Assembly: GCA_964402115.1 (NCBI GenBank)
Contig: CAYOBW010000023.1
Span: 1-42,807 of the forward strand
Direction: 5' to 3'
DNA length: 42,807 bases
Origin: CAYOBW01 sp964402115
GTDB lineage: Bacteria > Verrucomicrobiota > Kiritimatiellia > UBA8416 > CAYOBW01
The notes under the pieces are model-generated. The model was not told the origin of the DNA. It did no database searches and was given only the letters and a program-made list of their open reading frames with translations. This document shows positions 16,426-24,870 of this stretch, piece after piece. Both the position numbers and the translations under genes were made by a program. Position 1 is the stretch's first letter, and the number at the start of each line of letters is the position of its first letter.

Positions 16426-18876
16426 TTAGCCCGATGTCACGGGCGGGTCAAGCTTTCTCGCCCCCGCGCGCACCAGCATCACGTTCACCGCATGCAGCAA
16501 CTGAGCCTCGTTGAATGGCTTCTGGAGAAAACCCCAGGCGCCGCGCGCCAGCTGTCCACGCACGTAATCATGGGAGAAACCGGACGCGACGACCACTTGG
16601 GCGGAAGGATCGGCGGCCAGAATCGCATCGAGCACCACCTTGCCTCCCTTTCCGGGCATCAGGAGATCAACGATGGACACGGTGATCCTGTCGGCCTGTT
16701 TGCGAAACACCTCGATGGCCTCATCCGCGCCTGACGCGGTCAGCACGGTGTAGCCAGCTCGCTTGAGCACCTCCCGAGCGGCACGCCGGTACTCGGCCTG
16801 GTCATCGACGACGAGCACGGTCACTTCATCCGCCTGCAACCCGCAAGTCTCGCACACGTCGGGGGCTACGCGGGGGATGAACAACCTGAAGCTGGACCCG
16901 CGCCCCGGTCGGCTGCGCAACGTCACCCAGCCGCCCCAGGCAAAGACCGAACTCTGGACGATGCAAAGCCCCAGCCCCATGCTGGCTCCGGTCTCGTCCG
17001 TTGTGAAGAACGGCTCGAAGATCCGGTCGATGACCTTGGGGTCAATGCCCTGCCCGGTATCGCGCACGCGCAGGATCACGTACCGGCCCGGCTTGGCATT
17101 GGGATTCAGCCGGTGGTTGGGGGTCTTGACGTCACGCTCCGACACGTCCACCTGCACGACGCCACCCGCTGGCGTGGCGCGGATGGCATTCAGGAGCAGG
17201 TTCATGATGGCGTCGCGCAACTGCGTGTCGTCGGCCATGACATAGGGCATGGCTTCCGGGTTCTTGACCCGGCAGGCGATGCCCTTCTCGGCGCACGTGC
17301 CCGCGAGCAGTTCGACGGTGCCCTGCACGGCGTCGGCCACGGCCACAGGGCCAACGGACACTGTGCCCTGCACGTCCCCCGCGCGCGCGACGCTCAGCAG
17401 GCGCTTGACCAGGCGGCTGGCGTAATGCTCGGCCTCGAGCAGCCGCTGGGCATTGGCATAGGCCTTCGACTCGGGGGAGACGGCGTCGAGAATGGCCGCC
17501 GTCTGCCCCCCCATCAGGGTCAGGATGTTACTGAAATCATTCGCGACGCCGCCCGCCAGAATGCCGATGGCCTCCATTTTCTGCTTGGCCACGATCTTGT
17601 TTTCCATGAGCCGCCGCTCCGACACGTCCTGGAAAAGCGAAACAATCTCCCCCGAGGGCAGTTTGTAGACGTGGTTCTCGCGCCAGCCGGAAATCCGCTC
17701 GTCCTTGTAGTGCGCCATATCCATGTGTTCAGAGCGACCGCTCAGCCAGACTTTCTTGAGCATCTCGAGCAACCCGGACTCGACAACGCCGGGGAAGACG
17801 TCGAGCACATTGCGTCCGACAACATCCTCGCGTCTCACCTTGTCGACTCTCTCGCCGGCCGCGTTGATGTCCTTGATGGTGAACGACGAACCCCACTCGC
17901 CGCCATCGTAGATGACCGCCCCCGTCGTCATCTGGCTGAAGAACTCGCGGAAACGTCCCTCGCTCGAGCGCAGCGCCTGCTCGGCGCGACGGCGATCCGT
18001 CATGTCGGAAAGTACCATGGCCGCCTTGTGGGGCCCCAGGGCGAAACAGGCCAGCCGAAACGTGCGCCCGCTCACGAAATCGTCGGACTCGAACGTCGCG
18101 GGCCTCCCGGAGCGGGCCACCTGGCACAACTTGTCGAGATGCGGAGGCCGGCGCGAGTGAAAGACCTCGGTCCCCAACCGGCCAAGCGTATAGGGTGCGC
18201 TGAGTCCGGTCAGCCGCTCGAACGCGGGGTTGATATCCGCAACCCGGTAGTCCATCACCTCCCCGGCGTCATCCGTCACGAGGGCCAGGACACACACGCC
18301 TTCGCTCATGGCGGTGTAGATCGAGCGCAGCTTCTCCTCGCCTTCGCGAAGGGATGCTTCCACGCGTTTGCGGTCAGTGATGTCGAGAACAAAGCCGGCT
18401 CGCATGCGGGGCTCCCCGGCCTGGGCTGGCTCGGCTGCACCCTGGTCCAGCACCCAGCGCTCCTCACCGGCAGCCGTGCAAAGCCGGTAGCTGATGGCGT
18501 ACGGCTGCTCCTCGGCAACGGCAACGCGAATGGCCTTGAGCGCCAGCCCCAGATCCTCGGGATGAATCAGCCCCCGGTAGGAGACACGGTTGACAGCGGC
18601 GTTCAGTTCCAACGCCGTGTGCCCCGTAAGGGAGAGCGCGCCGTCGCCCACGAATTCCATGGTCCAGGCGGCATCCACCCGGCAGCGGTACACCATGCCC
18701 GGCAACCCGCGCATCAGCCCCTGCAGAGCTTCCTCACGGGCCGCAACCTGCTTCAGACGCTCGCGGTCGGACGCCTGCTCGGTTTCCAAACGTTCGACGA
18801 CGCTCCGCAACCGGCGCAGATCCCCGGTTGCCGACTTGTCCTCACGCTCTGCTCCTGCAGAAGGTTGCCTGCCCAT
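16426..18876 (-). CDS. PAS-domain hybrid sensor kinase with degenerate H-box and C-terminal receiver
   Basis: An 816-residue soluble signalling protein with no membrane segment. In order it has a short coiled coil (about 15-50), three PAS-type domains (about 55-175, 185-305 and 310-425), a dimerisation/H-box helix, an ATPase domain (MNLLLNAIRAT; DTGQGIDPKVIDRIFEPFF; MGLGLCIVQ) and a receiver domain (about 685-805, phospho-acceptor D737 in IVDLLMPG). The H-box reads GGVANDFSNIL: N446 stands where GGIAHDFNNLL kinases have their phosphorylated histidine. The catalytic ATPase motifs look intact, so it may transphosphorylate another protein, act only through its receiver, or be inactive. The start is ATG 18876 (GGGGAG upstream). 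It follows the two response regulators on the same strand after 132 bases. Confidence 0.88.
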   Translation of the reverse strand: MGRQPSAGAEREDKSATGDLRRLRSVVERLETEQASDRERLKQVAAREEALQGLMRGLPGMVYRCRVDAAWTMEFVGDGALSLTGHTALELNAAVNRVSYRGLIHPEDLGLALKAIRVAVAEEQPYAISYRLCTAAGEERWVLDQGAAEPAQAGEPRMRAGFVLDITDRKRVEASLREGEEKLRSIYTAMSEGVCVLALVTDDAGEVMDYRVADINPAFERLTGLSAPYTLGRLGTEVFHSRRPPHLDKLCQVARSGRPATFESDDFVSGRTFRLACFALGPHKAAMVLSDMTDRRRAEQALRSSEGRFREFFSQMTTGAVIYDGGEWGSSFTIKDINAAGERVDKVRREDVVGRNVLDVFPGVVESGLLEMLKKVWLSGRSEHMDMAHYKDERISGWRENHVYKLPSGEIVSLFQDVSERRLMENKIVAKQKMEAIGILAGGVANDFSNILTLMGGQTAAILDAVSPESKAYANAQRLLEAEHYASRLVKRLLSVARAGDVQGTVSVGPVAVADAVQGTVELLAGTCAEKGIACRVKNPEAMPYVMADDTQLRDAIMNLLLNAIRATPAGGVVQVDVSERDVKTPNHRLNPNAKPGRYVILRVRDTGQGIDPKVIDRIFEPFFTTDETGASMGLGLCIVQSSVFAWGGWVTLRSRPGRGSSFRLFIPRVAPDVCETCGLQADEVTVLVVDDQAEYRRAAREVLKRAGYTVLTASGADEAIEVFRKQADRITVSIVDLLMPGKGGKVVLDAILAADPSAQVVVASGFSHDYVRGQLARGAWGFLQKPFNEAQLLHAVNVMLVRAGARKLDPPVTSG

Positions 18877-19008
18877 TGACTCCCCCGACCGCACAGCGCA
18901 ACGTGCCCCCGCACGCCACTACGCTTGCTTGGCGCTGAGAATAGCGCGCGCATCCGGCATCGGTCAAGCAGGGGGCTCGCAAATAATCCAGGCTGCCCCA
19001 CCGATGCC

Positions 19009-19398
19009 CTACGTCAGCTGGCGCGCCACCTCTTCGAGGAGTTTCTCGGGTGGTACCGGCTTCTCCAGGACCGCTCGCACCGGCAACCAGTCGCTGTCAG
19101 GCTCGATCCCGAACGGCAGGCTCAACGCTTTGCGAATCCCCGTCATCAGGATCACCGGCAGGCCCTTCAGCTCTGGCATCGACTGTATCTTCCGACTAGT
19201 CTCGATCCCGTCGGTGTCCGTCGTCATCATCACGTCCAGGATCAGCAGGTGGGGCAGAACGGCGCGGGCCTTCTCGATACCCGCCGCGCCGGAATGGGCC
19301 GTGTACACCTCGCACCCCTGCGCTTCCAGCAGCGTCTTAACCCCCTCTACGAACTCCACATCGTCGTCCACCAGCAGGATCTTCCACCTGGCCTTCAT
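19009..19398 (-). CDS. single-domain response regulator 1 (CheY-like)
   Basis: A 129-residue stand-alone receiver domain with no output domain. The acid pocket is D11-D12-D13, the phospho-acceptor is D55 in LILDVMMTTDTDG, the switch threonine is T86 and the conserved lysine is K113 in LEKPV. The stretch between T86 and K113 is longer than in CheY and contains LPFGIEPDSDWLPV, which recurs in the other two receivers here. It starts inside the stop of the preceding regulator (ATGA overlap), so the two are made together. It probably relays phosphate between kinases or acts by protein contact. Its partners are unknown, but the nearby kinases are candidates. Confidence 0.9.
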   Translation of the reverse strand: MKARWKILLVDDDVEFVEGVKTLLEAQGCEVYTAHSGAAGIEKARAVLPHLLILDVMMTTDTDGIETSRKIQSMPELKGLPVILMTGIRKALSLPFGIEPDSDWLPVRAVLEKPVPPEKLLEEVARQLT

Positions 19399-19808
19399 GC
19401 CGGACTCCCTGCGTGCCGCGCTTTCAGCACGCGCTCCACTTCGGCGATGAGCCGGTCGGGGGGGATCGGTTTCTCCAGCACCCGGTCAACGGGTAACCAG
19501 GTGTCGTCGGGCTGCAGTACGCCGGGCAGGTTGAGGGCCTTTGTCACCCCCGTCACCAACAGCACACCCATGTGACGCAAGTCCGGCGAATCCGGGATCC
19601 TGCGCGCCACCTCGAACCCCTCCGTGTCGCTCGTCATCATCACGTCCAGGATCATGAGATCCGGGTGAACCTTGTGCGCCACAGCGAGACCGTCCTGACC
19701 GTTTGACGCCGCGAAAACTTCGTAGCCGTACGCCTCCAGCAGGTCACGATTCGATTCAATGTAACCGGCGTCGTCGTCCACGATCAGGATTCTGGCTGCA
19801 CTGCTCAC
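19395..19808 (-). CDS. single-domain response regulator 2 (CheY-like)
   Basis: A 137-residue stand-alone receiver with D11-D12-D13, phospho-acceptor D55 (MILDVMMTSDTEG), a VTG switch segment and LEKPI. It shares the extended LPGVLQPDDTWLPV loop with its neighbours. GTG 19808 is chosen as start because GGGAGGGG lies 6-13 bases upstream; an ATG much further upstream (19907) would add 33 residues outside the fold. It is 104 bases downstream of HydC1 and overlaps response regulator 1 by 4 bases. No DNA-binding or enzymatic output domain is present. Confidence 0.88.
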   Translation of the reverse strand: MSSAARILIVDDDAGYIESNRDLLEAYGYEVFAASNGQDGLAVAHKVHPDLMILDVMMTSDTEGFEVARRIPDSPDLRHMGVLLVTGVTKALNLPGVLQPDDTWLPVDRVLEKPIPPDRLIAEVERVLKARHAGSPA

Positions 19809-19912
19809 GGCGAGCCCCTCCCGGCGCGGCCTGGTGGATGGGCGCATTCCGTCCGACTGGCCGCTACCCATTGCCGGGCAGCATAGCCTACGCCCGGCCC
19901 CGGACAACAGCC

Positions 19913-20425
19913 CTATTTTGCGCCAACCATGACTTTGCGGGCCTTGTGGCCGTACTCGGCCAGGATGCGCACGACGTCGTCCGGCTGCACATTGCCGTAA
20001 ACCTTATCGTTGACGAGCATGACGGGAGCCAGCGCGCAGGCGCCGATGCACCGCGCGCACTGTAACGAGAACCGGCCATCCGGAGTGGTCGCGCCCTCGG
20101 CCACACCCAGTTCCTCCTTGAGCCGCTCCAGCACCTTGTCGGCGCCGCGAACGAAGCAGGCCGTGCCCATGCACACCGTGACACGGTACTGCCCTTTCGG
20201 CACAAAGCTGAAGAAGTGGTAGAAGGTGGCGATTCCCGCCACCTTCGCCGTCGGAATGTCCATCAGGTAGGCCACGGCGTCCATATGGGCCCGTGACAGG
20301 TATCCGAACTGCGTCTGTATCATCTGCAGCACGGAGATCACATAACTCTCTCCGTGGCGCTTGTGGCGGCAGGAGTTGATGTACGCCACTATGTCCGCCG
20401 GTAAATCGGCTATCTGTTCGCTCAT
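19913..20425 (-). CDS. hydC: [FeFe]-hydrogenase module 1, NuoE-like subunit (HydC)
   Basis: A 170-residue thioredoxin-like [2Fe-2S] subunit of the NuoE/HydC family, which passes electrons to or from the flavoprotein subunit in NAD(P)-linked hydrogenases. The cluster ligands are C85 and C90 (VCMGTAC) and C126 and C130 (ARCIGAC). The N-terminal helical bundle (about residues 10-75, LQMIQTQFGYLS and IATFYHFFSF) is standard. It overlaps the end of HydA1 by 4 bases, so it should be made in step with it. The order in this operon is B, A, C, the reverse end arrangement from module 2. The length is typical. Confidence 0.93.
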   Translation of the reverse strand: MSEQIADLPADIVAYINSCRHKRHGESYVISVLQMIQTQFGYLSRAHMDAVAYLMDIPTAKVAGIATFYHFFSFVPKGQYRVTVCMGTACFVRGADKVLERLKEELGVAEGATTPDGRFSLQCARCIGACALAPVMLVNDKVYGNVQPDDVVRILAEYGHKARKVMVGAK

Positions 20426-22182
20426 CGTATCCCCCGAGGCTCGCGCTTCATGTAGTGTGTGTGCAGGAGTTCATGCGCCAGGTGACCGTTCGGCTCACCC
20501 AGGAAATCCTTGTACAGCTCCTGAATGGCCGGGTTCTCGTGCGATTTCCGCAACCGTTTCCGCGAATCGATCGCGTAGAGCGCCTTTGCGCGCAACTTGG
20601 CCAGTTCCGGATCGAGCACGTACATGCCTTTCGGCGGATACGGCTGCCCGCCACCGGCCACGCAACCGCCCGGGCAGGCCATGATTTCGATCAGATGGTA
20701 CTGCTTCTCCCCGGACTGCACCTTGTCCAGCAGGCTCTTCGCGCTGTTCAGACCGTTGGCCACCGCCACGTTGATCTTGCGGCCCTTCAAGTCCAGCGTG
20801 GCTTCCCGCACGCCGCCGGTCACGCCCCGGACTTCGATGAAGTCCAGGCTCGGGCAAGTCTGCCCCGTCACCTTCTCGTACGCCGTCCGCAGCGCCGCCT
20901 CCATCACGCCGCCCGTCGCGCCGAAGATGTCGCCGGCGCCTGACGACACGCCCAGCGGCGTGTCGAACTCGCTGTCGGGAAGGTTGGCGAAGTCCACCCC
21001 CAGGCAGTTGGTGAGCCAGATCAGCTCGCGCGTCGTGAGCACGGCGTCCGTGGTCGGCCGCCCATCCAGGTACATCTCGGCCCGGCGCGCCTCGAACTTC
21101 TTGGCCGTGCAGGGCATGATCGCGACAACGTACACACGTGCCGGGTCAATGCCGGCTTTGCGCGCGTAGTGGGTCTTGATCAGCACCGACAGCATGCCCA
21201 TCGGCGAGCGGCACGTGGACATGTGCGGAATCATCTCCGGGTAGAAGCGCTCCATGAACGTCACCCAGCCCGGGGAGCAGGAGGTGATCAGCGGCAGGGG
21301 CCCCTTCTTCTCGATCCGGCTCAGGAACTCCGTCGCCTCCTCGATGATGGTCAGGTCCGCCGCGAAGTCTGTGTCGAACACCTTGTCGAAACCCATCATG
21401 CGCAGGGCGGTCACCATCTTGCCCGTCACCGGCGTGCCGGGGGGGAAGCCAAAGCCTTCCCCCAGGGCCGCCCGGATCGAGGGCGCCGTCTGCACCACGA
21501 CATGCAGCTCCGGGTTGTCCAGCGCTTCCAGCACCATCTCCGCGCTGTCTTTCTCGGTCAGCGCGGCCGTCGGGCAGACGTTGACGCACTGCCCGCAGTG
21601 GATGCACACGGAGTCGGCCATGTTCTCTTCGTGCGCCGGGGCCACGACCGTGCCGAATCCCCGCCGCTGCTGACTGAGGTTGCACACGCCCTGAATCTCG
21701 TCGCAGACGCGGATGCAGCGGCCGCACAGGATGCACTTCTCGGAATCCCGCCAGACCGACGGCGAAGACGTCTCGACGGGAAAGCGCTTGCGCTCGCCGG
21801 CGAAGAGCCGCTCGCGCACGCCGAGCCCGTACGACAGCGACTGCAGCTCGCAGTTGCCATCGCGCTCGCACGTCTGGCAGTCCTGCGGGTGGTTATCCAG
21901 GATCAACTCCACGATGTCGCGCCGCAGGCGCCGCAACGAGGGAGACGAGGTCCGCACCTTCATCCCCTCCTGCACCGGGTGCGAGCAGGCCGCCACCGGG
22001 TTGCGCATGCCTTCCACTTCCACGATACACACGCGGCACGCCCCGAGCACGCTGAGTTGCGGATGATAGCAGAGGCGCGGAATCCGGATGCCCATCCGGT
22101 CCGCCACTTGCATGATCGTCTGCCCCTCATCGGCCTCGGCATGCGTGCCGTCTATGACCAACGTAATTTTTTTCGTCGCCAT
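20422..22182 (-). CDS. hydA: [FeFe]-hydrogenase module 1, catalytic subunit (HydA)
   Basis: A 586-residue catalytic subunit producing or oxidising H2. The N-terminus has a [2Fe-2S] domain (LCYHPQLSVLGACRVC), a His-Cys3 cluster segment (DNHPQDCQTCERDGNC) and two [4Fe-4S] motifs (CILCGRCIRVC and CIHCGQCVNVC). The H-domain motifs are TSCSPGW (C302), MPCTAKKFE (C358) and MACPGGCVAGGGQP (C503, C507), followed by the small subunit-like tail ending in the RAHE-type region (LAHELLHTHY). The first motif has Ser where TSCCPGW enzymes have a second Cys. STCRSPMGM departs from the usual SPQQM. It starts 3 bases after HydB1 and overlaps HydC1, so it forms a tight BAC unit. The cofactor use is inferred from the partner subunits. 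Confidence 0.95.
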   Translation of the reverse strand: MATKKITLVIDGTHAEADEGQTIMQVADRMGIRIPRLCYHPQLSVLGACRVCIVEVEGMRNPVAACSHPVQEGMKVRTSSPSLRRLRRDIVELILDNHPQDCQTCERDGNCELQSLSYGLGVRERLFAGERKRFPVETSSPSVWRDSEKCILCGRCIRVCDEIQGVCNLSQQRRGFGTVVAPAHEENMADSVCIHCGQCVNVCPTAALTEKDSAEMVLEALDNPELHVVVQTAPSIRAALGEGFGFPPGTPVTGKMVTALRMMGFDKVFDTDFAADLTIIEEATEFLSRIEKKGPLPLITSCSPGWVTFMERFYPEMIPHMSTCRSPMGMLSVLIKTHYARKAGIDPARVYVVAIMPCTAKKFEARRAEMYLDGRPTTDAVLTTRELIWLTNCLGVDFANLPDSEFDTPLGVSSGAGDIFGATGGVMEAALRTAYEKVTGQTCPSLDFIEVRGVTGGVREATLDLKGRKINVAVANGLNSAKSLLDKVQSGEKQYHLIEIMACPGGCVAGGGQPYPPKGMYVLDPELAKLRAKALYAIDSRKRLRKSHENPAIQELYKDFLGEPNGHLAHELLHTHYMKREPRGIR

Positions 22183-22185
22183 GAC

Positions 22186-24351
22186 CTATTTCCGTTTCAC
22201 CGCGTTGAATTTACAAACCTCGACGCAACGTCCACACTTCACGCACCGCGCGGCGTCGATGGTGTGGACCTTCTTGGCCTCGCCTGCAATGCACTGCACC
22301 GGACACTTGCGGCGGCACGCGCCGCAGCCCACGCAGGCCTCGGCCACGATCGTGTAAGTCAGAAGCTCCCGGCAGACGCCCGCCGGGCAACGCTTCTCGC
22401 GCAGGTGCGCGTCGTACTCCGCCCGGAAGTGCTTGATTGTGCTGATCACCGGGTTCGGCGCCGCCTGCCCAAGCCCGCAGAGCGAGGACTTCTTGACCGT
22501 CTCGGCCAGGCGCAGCAACTTCTCCACGTCGCCCTCCTGACCCTTGCCCTGGCTGATCCGCGTCAGCAGCTCCAGCATGCGCTTCGTGCCTTCGCGGCAC
22601 GGCGTGCACTTGCCGCAGGACTCATCCTGCGTGAACTCGATGAAGTACTTCGCGACGTTGACCATGCAGGCATCGCCGTTGATCACGATCATCCCGCCGC
22701 TGCCCATCATGCTTCCGGCCGCGGACAGCGTCTCGTAGTCGATCGGCGTATCGAGGGCCGACTCGGGCAGGCACCCGCCGGCGGGGCCGCCCGTCTGCAC
22801 GGCCTTGAAGGGTTTGCCGTCCTTCATGCCGCCGCCGATTCCGTACACCACCTCGCGCAACGTGGTGCCCATCGGCACCTCGATCAGGCCGGTGTTGGCC
22901 ACGTCGCCAGCCAGCGCGAACACCTTGGTGCCCTTGCTGGTCGCCGTGCCCAGCGAACTGAACCACTCCGGACCGTCCAGGATCACCACCGGCACGTTCG
23001 CGAACGTCTCGACGTTGTTGATGCAGGTCGGCTTGCCCCACAGGCCCGACGTGGAGGGATAGGGCGGCCGGGGACGCGGCATGCCGCGCTTCCCTTCGAT
23101 GGAATTGATCAGCGCCGTCTCCTCGCCGCAGACGAACGCCCCGGCGCCGAGCCGGATCTCGATGTCGAAATCCCAGCCCGAGTTGAGGATATTGTCCCCC
23201 AGCAGGCCGGCTGCGCGGGCGTCCGCCACGGCCCGCTCCAACCGCTTGATCGCCAGCGGGTACTCGGCCCGAATGTAAATGTACCCCTGCCGCGCCCCGA
23301 TGGCATACCCGCCGATCATGATGCCCTCGAGAATCGAATGCGGATCGCCCTCGATCGTGCTGCGGTCCATGAACGCGCCGGGGTCGCCCTCGTCCGCGTT
23401 GCAGATCATGAACTTCTCGTCGCCCTTGGCGGCGGCCGTCTGCTGCCACTTCAGGCCCGTGGGGTACCCGCCCCCCCCGCGCCCGCGCAGCCCCGACTTC
23501 TTCAGGGCGACCACGACATCGTGCGGACGCATGTCCTGGAGCACCTTGGCCAGGGCTTCGTACCCGCGCACCGCGAGGTACTCATCCAGGCTCTCGGGAT
23601 CGATCACGCCACAGTTGCGCAGCGTCAGCCGCAACTGCTTGCCGAAAAAGTGCACATCGCCGAACAGCGAGAAGAAACGGTTGGCGAGGCGCTCGACCTC
23701 CCACGCGTAAGCCGTCACCTGCCGCCCTTCGACCAGATGCTCCTTGACGATCTCGCGGACCCTGTCGGCCGTGAGTTTCTGGTACATCACACCATCCGGG
23801 TAGACAAAGGCCACGGGGCCGCGCTCGCACATGCCGTGGCAGGCCGAGCGCGTCACCACCACCCGGTCGGACAGGCCGGCGCCCTGGATGGCATCGGTAA
23901 ATGCCTGCACCAGGTCGACACTGCCCCGCTTCTTGCACGAAGTCCCGCAGCAGACGCTCACCACGCGCTCCGGGGCCGGCACGCTCGCGCTCGCACGCAT
24001 CGTGTACTCGTTCACCGGTGTTCCGCCCACGATGTGCTGGTCGAAGACGCGGTCCACGCGCTCCGGTGTCATCAGCACGTACTTGTTCGGGATCCGGTCG
24101 CGCCCGATGACAGTGACCACGGGCTCCATATCGCACTTGCCCGCGCAACCAACGCGGCACAAGGCCACGTCCTTCACGCCAGCCTGCTCGATACGCTGCT
24201 GCAACTGCGCAAACACGCGGTCGGCTCCGGCCGCGTTTTCGCACGTGGCCGACCCGACCGTGATCCGCAGGCGCGCGTTGAACTTCGTGTCAAAGACGCG
24301 GTGCACGGCGTCGCGCCGCTTTGCTTTCAATTTGGACAGGGGTGTAGGCAT
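22186..24351 (-). CDS. hydB: [FeFe]-hydrogenase module 1, NuoF-like flavoprotein subunit (HydB)
   Basis: A 721-residue NADH-binding FMN subunit. Two thioredoxin-like [2Fe-2S] domains come first: residues about 28-110 (TCENAAGA ... CRVGCAGKC) and 128-215 (CCGTSCKKRG ... SACHGMC). The NuoF core follows with GLRGRGGGGYPTG (FMN/NADH site, near 287-299), NADEGDPGAFMDR, ESCGKCTPCREG (near 577) and SLCGLG (near 623) for the N3-type [4Fe-4S] cluster. The C-terminus has two ferredoxin motifs, CVGCGACRRKCP (near 673) and CVKCGRCVEVC (near 703). This is the full HydB layout of bifurcating HydABC enzymes. It follows response regulator 3 by 48 bases. Confidence 0.94.
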   Translation of the reverse strand: MPTPLSKLKAKRRDAVHRVFDTKFNARLRITVGSATCENAAGADRVFAQLQQRIEQAGVKDVALCRVGCAGKCDMEPVVTVIGRDRIPNKYVLMTPERVDRVFDQHIVGGTPVNEYTMRASASVPAPERVVSVCCGTSCKKRGSVDLVQAFTDAIQGAGLSDRVVVTRSACHGMCERGPVAFVYPDGVMYQKLTADRVREIVKEHLVEGRQVTAYAWEVERLANRFFSLFGDVHFFGKQLRLTLRNCGVIDPESLDEYLAVRGYEALAKVLQDMRPHDVVVALKKSGLRGRGGGGYPTGLKWQQTAAAKGDEKFMICNADEGDPGAFMDRSTIEGDPHSILEGIMIGGYAIGARQGYIYIRAEYPLAIKRLERAVADARAAGLLGDNILNSGWDFDIEIRLGAGAFVCGEETALINSIEGKRGMPRPRPPYPSTSGLWGKPTCINNVETFANVPVVILDGPEWFSSLGTATSKGTKVFALAGDVANTGLIEVPMGTTLREVVYGIGGGMKDGKPFKAVQTGGPAGGCLPESALDTPIDYETLSAAGSMMGSGGMIVINGDACMVNVAKYFIEFTQDESCGKCTPCREGTKRMLELLTRISQGKGQEGDVEKLLRLAETVKKSSLCGLGQAAPNPVISTIKHFRAEYDAHLREKRCPAGVCRELLTYTIVAEACVGCGACRRKCPVQCIAGEAKKVHTIDAARCVKCGRCVEVCKFNAVKRK

Positions 24352-24399
24352 AGTCCTCCAGTCGTCGTCAGAACTCCAGGTCCGGCCCGCGGCGCCAGA

Positions 24400-24780
24400 C
24401 TACTTCAAGATCTCCGCCACCGCCTTGAAGAGCGCCTCAGGCTTGACGGGTTTCTCCAGCACGGCCTTCACCGGCAGCCAGTCCGCGTCCGGCTCGAAAC
24501 CGAACGGCAGGTTCTTGGCCCGGCGAATGCCCGTGATCAGGATGATGGGAATGCCGCGCGTGCTCTCGTCTTCGTGCAGCTTGCGCGCCACCTCGAAACC
24601 CTCGCTGTCCGTGACCATCATCACGTCGAGCAGGATCAGGTCCGGCCGCTCGCTCAGCGCCATGGCAACCCCGTCAACCCCGTTGTGGGCCGTCACCGTG
24701 GTGTGGCCCTTGTGCTCCAGCAGGTCCTTTACCGAATCCGTCCACTGCACATCATCATCAACGACCAGTATCTTGGCCAT
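24400..24780 (-). CDS. single-domain response regulator 3 (CheY-like)
   Basis: A 126-residue stand-alone receiver with D8-D9-D10, phospho-acceptor D52 (LILLDVMMVTDSEG), ITGIRRAKNLPFGFEPDADWLPV and LEKPV. It is clearly related to response regulators 1 and 2; the three share the long loop before the conserved lysine. GGAGG lies 9 bases before ATG 24780. It is the first gene after a promoter-like region and precedes HydB1 by 48 bases, so it is likely made with hydrogenase module 1. No output domain is present. Confidence 0.92.
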   Translation of the reverse strand: MAKILVVDDDVQWTDSVKDLLEHKGHTTVTAHNGVDGVAMALSERPDLILLDVMMVTDSEGFEVARKLHEDESTRGIPIILITGIRRAKNLPFGFEPDADWLPVKAVLEKPVKPEALFKAVAEILK

Positions 24781-24809
24781 TTTGTCAGTCCTCCATCCGT
24801 GTTGTTGAC

Positions 24810-24837
24810 ATAATACACCCGTACTCGTATTTCACAA
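24810..24837 (-). promoter_or_regulatory. possible promoter before response regulator 3 and hydrogenase module 1
   Basis: Read on the minus strand, TTGTGA (24832-24837) and TATTAT (24810-24815) are separated by 16 bases. This A/T-rich island stands in the 90-base gap between HydA2 and response regulator 3. The TTGTGAA at the -35 position also matches a Rex half-site, but no second half-site follows at the right distance. It could give module 1 its own transcription start. Confidence 0.4.
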
Positions 24838-24870
24838 GTTTCCTTAAGACCCTGATTGCCACCCTGCCGG

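Noticed and set aside
21169..24813. 1214-codon open frame on the plus strand opposite hydrogenase module 1
   Set aside because: It is antisense to HydA1, HydB1 and response regulator 3, which have clear motifs. The frame is His/Arg/Ala-rich with no recognisable domain, as expected from high-GC third-position bias.
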